DNA of 64,000 nt from Steromphala cineraria (lineage: Eukaryota; Mollusca; Gastropoda; Trochida; Trochidae): the NCBI GenBank assembly GCA_916613615.1, contig OU744725.1, positions 13,108,253 through 13,172,252 on the forward strand, written 5' to 3'. Both the position numbers and the translations under genes were made by a program. The stretch's first letter is position 1. Each line of letters starts with the position of its first letter. Shown here piece by piece: positions 57,728 through 64,000 of the stretch. The notes beneath the pieces were generated by a model, which did no database searches, was not told the origin of the DNA, and saw only the letters and a program-made list of their open reading frames with translations.

Positions 57728-58327
57728 AGCGACATATATTCAGAGGAGGTCACATAAAATGAAATCTTTGTTATTTTCACCATTTTTACAGGATGACAAT
57801 CGTTAATTGTAAAAATTACCACAAATCAATAATGAACTATCCACGTGTATTTTTAAGATTGAATATGGGAACTGATAAAATTTTAAAATATTCAATTCTT
57901 GTCAGCAGATAGCGTGGGGATGAAATTCTGTTTATCAATCAAACATATTTATGAAACATTTGGAGAGTATATCACCCACCATTAGCAGAACTGTAACAAC
58001 ATAGAACGGATTAATCCTTCTCGATAACCAGTTGTAAGTCACTCAAATTTTTAGTAAATTGTTATTAACTATACTTATCATTATCTTATGTCCAAAAAAT
58101 ATATTCAAACATGATAATTGTTCAAAATTCGAATTTCATTAAGCTCAGGTTCACAGTTCTGCCCGAGAAAGAAACCGATGTTACGATTCATGGAAACAAA
58201 CCAAAATAATAATCCAATTTGAAGATCAAAACAACATCTTAAGATATTGACTGTTTCCATGGTTTGATTGAGCTAGATCTTGCAATTTTGGAGTTTTAAG
58301 CCGAAAGAGAAACAGGGACAGACAGAG

Positions 58328-58357
58328 GACGGACGGACGGACGGACGGACGGACGGT
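58328..58357. repeat. (GGAC)n microsatellite
   Basis: About seven GGAC units following CAGACAGAGGAC. GGAC/GTCC runs also mark the repeat at about 6,020, so this may be the end of that dispersed repeat in the opposite orientation. Confidence 0.85.
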
Positions 58358-58762
58358 GCCGTTTCAATATGCCCCCGTCAAGTACGCTATAAGACAAAAC
58401 TCCAACAGCTGTATTTGTTCCGATGATTTTATTTGTTTTCTTTTTTCTTTGGAATGTGTTAACATATGTCATGGGTGTACATTGTGAATATCAATAAATT
58501 AACAAAAACAAACATCAAAGACCAATCTCAGTTAAACGTCGTCCCCTGGTACGATGTTACAAGTTTCCGGCACGCTCGGAATGTCATGTCCTCAAGATCT
58601 CCGTTTCTGGAATAAAGTAACAATGTGGTAAAGGGAAAATTCATGTAGATTCTAGCTTTCTTAGTATTGAAATTTGAAAAAGAAAACTTTAACATCAGTA
58701 CATTTTATCATAAGACTAAAATATATTTCTTCAATGTAATGACTTTTTAGAAGCAGGTTTGA

Positions 58763-58930
58763 TGAAGAAGAACAAGTTCTTATGGATAATCAACTTCTTT
58801 ATTACATGAAATGCGACGTTTCGGTGTAGATACTAACGCTTGATAACGGTGTTAGCATCTACACCGAAACGTAGCATTTCATGCAATAAAGAAGTTGATT
58901 ATCCATTAGAACGTGTTCTTCTTAATGACT
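58763..58930. repeat. Long palindrome (about 75-bp arms)
   Basis: GAAGAAGAACAAGTTCTTAT... ACATGAAATGCGACGTTTCGG is mirrored by CCGAAACGTAGCATTTCATG... and AAGAACACG-type outer bases, around a CGCTTGATAACGGTG centre. Near-perfect arms suggest a recent fold-back insertion. A decayed relative is at 6,870-6,950 (GACAACGGTGTTAGTAT...AATAAAGAAGTTG). Confidence 0.88.
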
Positions 58931-59453
58931 TGTTGACGTCACGTTACATCTTAAACCAACGTTATGTCATCCTTAGACAGGTCCATTAGACTCAATAGAC
59001 CAAACACTTTGTGGTGTCACGCTCGCAACAGTCGCACAAAAAGCAATATGCAAAATGTATCAATCAGCCATTTAATATTGTATTCTATATAAATGTAAGC
59101 ACTGGGTTACCTCAATGTAATATGAATTATTTTATGATGTCGGATTTTAATATATCAATCTTATTTATAACATGCATTATGATGTTTTAGTGTCACTTTT
59201 AGTCGGACACTTTTAAGTGTGAGACACTTTAAACAAATCGTCTTTTTGTTCTGCTTCTTTTTCTGTGATAGGGCAAGTCGAGTTCAATTAACAAAAAAAT
59301 ATTTAACATGCATGTATGCAAGCCTTAAATTGTCTTTATCATGATTTTGAAACTAGGCATAAGATAAAATATAAGAAATATTTTATTTGATATGTTTAAC
59401 CCGTTACTCCTTTGGCGACACATCGTCATGCTCGATATATCAGTGCATTTTAA

Positions 59454-59808
59454 AGGGGCAGTAGCACGTTTTTAGGGGGAATATAAGGTGATGTCAGGAA
59501 AATGACAATTAATGATTCCAATTGAAGACAATGTATTTAAACTAAATGGGTCAGTAATAAATCAAATATATAACGTAAAGTTTAGCGATCCGATTCCTTT
59601 TTCTTACACAAAATGAATTAAAGGTGTTTACAAAAAATGGCCGCCAGTTGATTTTATGTGAATCTTCATACTTTGTCCTCTGACTATGGATGACTGGTGT
59701 GTGTAATGGGATTTTTGACACTGTCAAAATAATACATTTAGCATTAACTTACAATTATAAGTGAAAATTTTAAAATATAAAATTATCAGAAAATGTGCTA
59801 CTGCCCCT
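59454..59808 (+). mobile_element. TTAA-flanked MITE, copy 5
   Basis: TTAA at 59450-59453 and 59809-59812, ends AGGGGCAGTAGCACGTTTTT and TGTGCTACTGCCCCT. 355 bp, the best-preserved copy. Its inner blocks (AGGTGATGTCAGGAAAATG, ACAAAATGAATTAAAGGTGT) define the subfamily shared with 10.8 and 48.6 kb. Confidence 0.92.
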
Positions 59809-60115
59809 TTAATTGGCACAATAACGATATCATAATGAATTCAACTGAAATTAAATATAAAGATAGTAGCTAATTACCCAAGTGTTCACATTACATTCCA
59901 TCTATCCAAACACTGATGTGTGAATAACAACGACACAATTTTAGCAAATGTAACCATAGACCGCCTAGTCGAAAGTGATTACTTTGCCGTAACTTGTTGT
60001 ATGTATATGACACTGTTTTCTACAGCTACAGTTTTCTTCATGATAGTAGGCTTATTTAACGAAAACTATGATTTGTAGCTGAGATACTTTCTGATATCAT
60101 GGACGAGGGTAAATA

Positions 60116-60204
60116 GCATTTCAGCAAAAACCTAATAAAGCATTTCAGCAAAAACCTTATAAAGCATTTCAGCAAAAACCTTATAAAGCATTTCAGCAAA
60201 AACA
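60116..60204. repeat. 24-bp tandem repeat, four units
   Basis: GCATTTCAGCAAAAACCTTA with period 24, repeated about 3.7 times (first unit has CCTAAT, last AACATAAT). It sits 40 bp upstream of the exon candidate at 60,244. Confidence 0.92.
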
Positions 60205-60243
60205 TAATTAGTGATAATTATTTTTGAAACAGTTAACAAGTCG

Positions 60244-60392
60244 ATGGGAATTCTTTCAATGATGACTCACTACGTTACATTTGTATTCGGATTGATCGGA
60301 CTGTCATTACCCATTGGCAAGAGTGCATTACCGACACCGGATATGCATGTGGCTAGATTTATACAACTGTTCGTGTCGGACACTATTCTATT
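60244..60392 (+). CDS. Possible first exon with signal-peptide-like start
   Basis: From ATG 60244 the frame reads MGILSMMTHYVTFVFGLIGL and continues to SKSALPTPDMH-type residues, ending at a consensus donor TT|GTAAGT (phase 2). A hydrophobic core at about residues 8-23 followed by small residues looks like a secretion signal. No downstream exon with the right phase was found; the frame at 61,031 is out of phase with it. It may be the first exon of a gene extending beyond what I can trace, or chance. Confidence 0.3.
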
Positions 60393-60779
60393 GTAAGTCC
60401 CCTGGCATCCAGCAGCAATATCTCAATTAAATGTCTTTCTTATGGTAAATGAGCCCCAAGTGTGTATTTATCAGTCATCGTGACAAGCCTGGAACCTCAC
60501 TTAATAGACACTTTCATCGCGTAATGAGTTAAAAGCTGTGATAGCTATTCTTAATGTAGAATTTAATATTGGTAATGTTCTGAAAACTGAAAAGTGGTAA
60601 TAAATTGTAAGAAAAGACAAAAGTTGAGAGCCATATCTCATACAAACCATTAATGTAAAAAGGTTTAAAGATGTGGATTTACAAAAATATATATAATTGT
60701 TAATACGATGTTATTTATTTAACCCTAATGGTAACACTATCTAGAATAAATGATCGGATGGTGAACGAATGCCATTGAC

Positions 60780-60870
60780 CAGGGGGAAAATGTAAGCGCC
60801 TTGAGCAACCACGAGTGGTTGGATATGTGCGCTATAGAAATATCCATATAATAATAATAATAATACGGAT
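60780..60870 (+). mobile_element. Retroposon 3' tail with (AAT)n
   Basis: GTAAGCGCCTTGAGCAACCA, then GGATATGTGCGCTATAGAAA, TATCCATA and (ATA)n. This tail is very common in marine invertebrate genomes as the 3' end of SINEs/LINEs (from memory). Only the tail is seen. Confidence 0.65.
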
Positions 60871-61030
60871 TCACTAAGTTTGCAACTTTTGTAATATCCA
60901 TCAGGTCCTGGGTTAATCATTATAACTCATCACAACAACAAAATTGGATAAACTTTAACAATTAAATTATTTCCTAAAGTAACCAATGTACTTTATCTTA
61001 CATTCTATGAGCCACTCTGTGGGTTTTTAG

Positions 61031-61348
61031 GGTGACATATGCCAAACTTTGTCAATGGTGTCAATTTATGGAAAAGACGCGACTGTTTCTGAGGAGAATT
61101 ATGTTAAAGTTAATAAACGTTGTATAGTGGAAGTAGAAATGGATGAAGTCGCTTTTATGATCGAAAATGTGTCAATCAGCCAAACGTCATTTTGGAATTG
61201 GACAACTGATTTCAGAGTCTGCGAACATATATGGTTATTTTCAGAGTTTTATAGAAAACAAGTATTTAACATATGTTTAATATTTTGGGATAAATATAAG
61301 AGATATTTTGAATTTATACCATCAATCTCATGGTATCTAGGTTGGTAG
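61031..61348 (+). CDS. Open frame of about 105 codons, unknown
   Basis: After a TTTTTAG acceptor-like site the frame is open from 61,031 to a TAG at 61,346-61,348. It contains DATVSEENYVKVNKRCIVEV, two sequons (NVS, NWT) and a Trp- and Phe-rich end. The first 60 residues look protein-like; the rest (NICLIFWDKYKRYFEF) looks like chance AT-rich translation. No family is recognised. It could be an internal or last exon, or not a gene. Confidence 0.22.
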   Translation, partial: GDICQTLSMVSIYGKDATVSEENYVKVNKRCIVEVEMDEVAFMIENVSISQTSFWNWTTDFRVCEHIWLFSEFYRKQVFNICLIFWDKYKRYFEFIPSISWYLGW

Positions 61349-62398
61349 CAAAAATATATCGAATAATTTTGATATCTGAATATATGGAAGAAATGAAGTT
61401 TGGTCAACGTGACTAAACTAAAACTTCTTGTTGTAATTTCCTACAAAACCGAAGTACTGGCAATGTAAAAATCAATGCAAAAACACAAGTCATTCATGTC
61501 AAGTTTTGAGAATTAATGAAGGCATTGACAAAATTTCAAAAGTTGATTTTAAACACTCAAAACTTAATTTAATTCGTGCACATATGACCAGAGTTACACC
61601 AATACAAAAGAGTAAAGACTTGCTGTGGAAATTGGTGCAAAAGAAGTAGTAAAGTGCCCTACACTCACACAAGGGACTTTGGTATAAAGTGGTAAACAAT
61701 GAAACAGACAACTTGCTGTAACCTTTTGTGTCGGAATGCCTTGTTTAGACTGATAATGGAATGATTTGACACCAGACCAGAGTTCCTTCCATAAAGCGCT
61801 AACATTAAATCGAGTCTAATAGGTAACTATAGTACTATTATTTTTTGTAAAATCGGTGAAATAGTCTCAGGAGTTAAATAATACACTTGAAATATAACAC
61901 TGCCGCAGCACATTTTTCAATTTTTTAATGGATTTTTATGTCATCCTAGTATAAATGCACAAATTTCAGGCACCAATAATTTACTGAAAACGTCTGTCAT
62001 CTTCACATCAGGTTTCTTTCTTTCTGGTGACTGAGGATAACAAACAACATTTAGGAAAACGCGTTTATATCAAAACGTTTCTTAAATAGATTGAAAAGAT
62101 GAAACGTTGACTCAAAATTAGAAGCAATTCATTTCTCAGGCAGCTAACATAATGCGTCCGCCGTTCGTACTGCAGGTGCGCTCTTCAGAAAGTTACAGGC
62201 AGGTCTGAAAAAGCTAGACCACAATAGATTGCATAACCATAGTAAGTATGATCACAATTTACACAAAACATAACTTTGATATTAATAAGACGCATTTGGT
62301 ACCTATTATTTGTTTCAATGATTAATATATTAATTACCATTTGCGGAAAGGTTTATACTCAGGAAAAAATAACCGTTAACATTACGTCACGAAAAGCA

Positions 62399-62664
62399 TC
62401 CTGTATTATCAATTGTCCCCCGAGGTCTAACCAATTCTCGATAATCCAGAGTTTACGTTCCGACAAGTGGAGATATTGTCGGAACGTAAACTCTGGATAA
62501 TCGAGAATGCCTGAAACCAACACTTGTTCTAACCTCTGATTCCAGTGCAACAAAATAATTTGATTGGCTATTTCCCAAGTTGGGCCACGCGAGCAAATCT
62601 GGCTTCTGAGCCCAGGGTAAAGATTAGTGGAGTTAGCGTAACGTTCGTACCCTGAGACAGGATG
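62399..62664. repeat. Inverted-repeat MITE, second copy, with inner hairpin
   Basis: Outer ends are CATCCTGT and ACAGGATG. The right half (GATTGGCTATTTCCCAAGTT, GGGCCACGCGAGC, GATTAGTGGAGTT) matches the element at 894-1,133. Inside, 62,430-62,509 is a perfect hairpin: ATTCTCGATAATCCAGAGTT through GACAA, about 34 bases, with a nine-base loop and exact mirror. Confidence 0.78.
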
Positions 62665-62694
62665 ATTAAGCATGCACAAATGGGCCTGAAGGCT

Positions 62695-62765
62695 TTGACG
62701 CTAATGTTCACGTTCGAGGGTTAATCTTACTTGAACACCTCGGTTTAAGTTGGTAACTATTACTT
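62695..62765. repeat. Half copy of the CTCGGGTTCAAG palindrome
   Basis: TTCGAGGGTTAATCTTACTT, then GAACACCTCGG and GTTGGTAACTATTACTT, match the right arm of 13,090-13,195. Confidence 0.5.
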
Positions 62766-62798
62766 GGTAGTTTTTAATCAGATTCTGTCCATACTTAC

Positions 62799-62919
62799 AT
62801 GCAAATGGCCTGTTTGAGTTTACAGTCGCCCAGGACGATTCTTCCTGATTGTAGACAGTGAACGTTCCAGTCCTGGTTACATCCGGGTCGGCCACAGTCG
62901 AACATGATTTGTCCGCTAA
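62799..62919 (-). CDS. Kazal-like domain exon
   Basis: On the minus strand an exon runs from an AATCAG acceptor (exon from 62,919) to an AT|GTAAGT donor (62,799), 121 nt, phase 1 in and phase 2 out. It reads ...FDCGRPGCNQDWNVHC, then LQSGRIVLGDCKLKQAIC. Cysteine spacing C-x4-C-x7-C-x10-C-x6-C fits the Kazal pattern (serine protease inhibitors, follistatin-like modules); a sixth Cys would be in the next exon. The frame is also open upstream through the 28-bp repeat to an ATG at 62,995, whose hydrophobic MFLVLMQCICVSG could mimic a signal peptide. Neighbouring exons were not found. The protein is probably secreted if real; inhibitor specificity cannot be read. Confidence 0.5.
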
Positions 62920-62927
62920 CTGATTGC

Positions 62928-63068
62928 ACCCAGAAACACAAATACATTGCATTAAAACCAGAAACACAAATACATTGCATTAAAACCAGAAACACAAATA
63001 CATTGGATTAAAACTAGAAACACAAATGCATTGGATTAAAACCAGAAACACAAATGCATTGGATTAAA
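62928..63068. repeat. 28-bp tandem repeat, about five units
   Basis: CCAGAAACACAAATACATTG, then CATTAAAA, with period 28 and small changes (ATACATT/ATGCATT, GCATT/GGATT). It directly adjoins the 5' side of the Kazal-like exon on the minus strand. Confidence 0.93.
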
Positions 63069-64000
63069 ATTCACAAGCGAAGGTTAAGAAAGATAAAGAC
63101 TTGAAACAGTTCACGATTTTACGGAAAATTGTCCCTTGAAAAGGAAAACTCACGTTACCAAAATTGTAAGAAAGTATTAGATATAAAATATAAACGGATA
63201 CCAAACGAATTAATTGCAAATGTTAAACAACCTCCTGCAGTTTTCGCGTGAGACGTGATTTTTTCCATTCGGGTAATCGGGTTTCATATAATGAATTTTG
63301 CAAAACAATATATTAGATGAAAATCACGGAGTGGATCTTTTAACATTCTCTTACGAAGTTAGTAAAATAGGATTAAAAATACCAAATTAAATATTTGGAT
63401 AAAAAAAACATGAAAATACAATGTTTGTATACATATATCAAATAATCTCTTGAAAAGCAAGGGATTTAAAACAAAGGGTCTACTTTGTTATTTAAATACC
63501 CTTTTAAAATATGTATCAAAGGCATTTATATTTTGTCGTAATATTCAAATTAAAAACACTCATTTGGCGAGAAAGTCTAAAATACCTTTTTTTGTTCTCA
63601 AATATTAATTCAATATTTTACTTGACGAATATTAACAGCATTTCTTCACGTGAAACTTATTATGTTTTCAAAATGATAAGACATATCTCGAATAATAAAA
63701 CAGATTGAATAAGTTAACGTAATGATTTTTAATAGTTTAGCATATTTTTATATCAAAATTAACACTTTTACATAATGAAATTGGCTGAAAATGCTTGACG
63801 TTTTTTTCGTCAATATCTTTATTCGTCAATATCTTAACTAAAACAAATCATTGTTAGCTACTCAAGTTTCAAGTCTCCTGATATAAACATGTATGCCAAT
63901 CATAGAAAAAGAATTGGTTCGTATTCATCTGTAAATTATCATGACGTTATCATATCATAATTCAAAATATATCGTTAATGAAAAAACAAATTCTTCAAAC
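63069..64000. other. Gene-free AT-rich end of window
   Basis: No exon, RNA gene or repeat boundary is supported. If the Kazal-like exon is real, upstream exons of its gene could lie here or beyond the window. Confidence 0.4.

Overview
This is a stretch of an animal nuclear genome. It is AT-rich, its genes have many small exons with GT/AG introns of hundreds to thousands of bases, and it carries many transposon relics. The repeat types (a tRNA-derived SINE with an AAGCGGCG-type 3' domain, degenerate AGCTCA/CGTCCGTCCG repeats, Tc1 elements, palindromic MITEs) and the protein sequences suggest a mollusc, probably a bivalve. That assignment is inference; no species can be named from the sequence alone.

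Layout. (1) 2,395-10,452 (+): a six-exon gene for a 195-residue protein with four membrane segments, with a poly(A) signal near 11,459 and a MITE inside the predicted 3' UTR. (2) 11.6-22.7 kb: no intact host gene is seen. This part holds LINE scraps, pseudo-tRNA sequence, a relic of SLC5 exon 1 (13.2 kb), a dead Tc1 element (14.2-15.4 kb), a SINE, two TTAA-flanked MITEs, an integrase-core pseudogene (20.8-21.5 kb) and two inverted arrays of a 21-bp palindromic unit (17.0 and 22.6 kb). (3) 22,798-37,625 (+) and 40,275-54,283 (+): two tandem 15-exon genes for SLC5-family sodium/solute symporters (590 and 606 residues), closest by eye to the SMCT/SMVT branch (SLC5A8/A12/A6). All splice phases agree and 13 of 15 exons have identical lengths. 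(4) 54.3-64 kb: mostly repeats, with two weak exon candidates on + and one well-spaced Kazal-like exon on the minus strand (62.8 kb).

The SLC5 pair is the main biological content. The copies differ strongly in some exon segments and are almost identical in others (exon 13, 3' halves of exons 6 and 7), which suggests gene conversion. A broken third exon 1 upstream and a broken second exon 9 inside copy B show that the locus has kept duplicating. Copy A has two same-orientation Tc1 elements around exon 5; one of them landed in an older repeat whose unoccupied relative is at about 1.34-1.82 kb, so the TA target can be read directly. Copy B gained a TTAA-flanked MITE 25 bp before exon 9.

No CRISPR, operon or prokaryote-like system is present. 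All protein families were judged by eye, without database searches.
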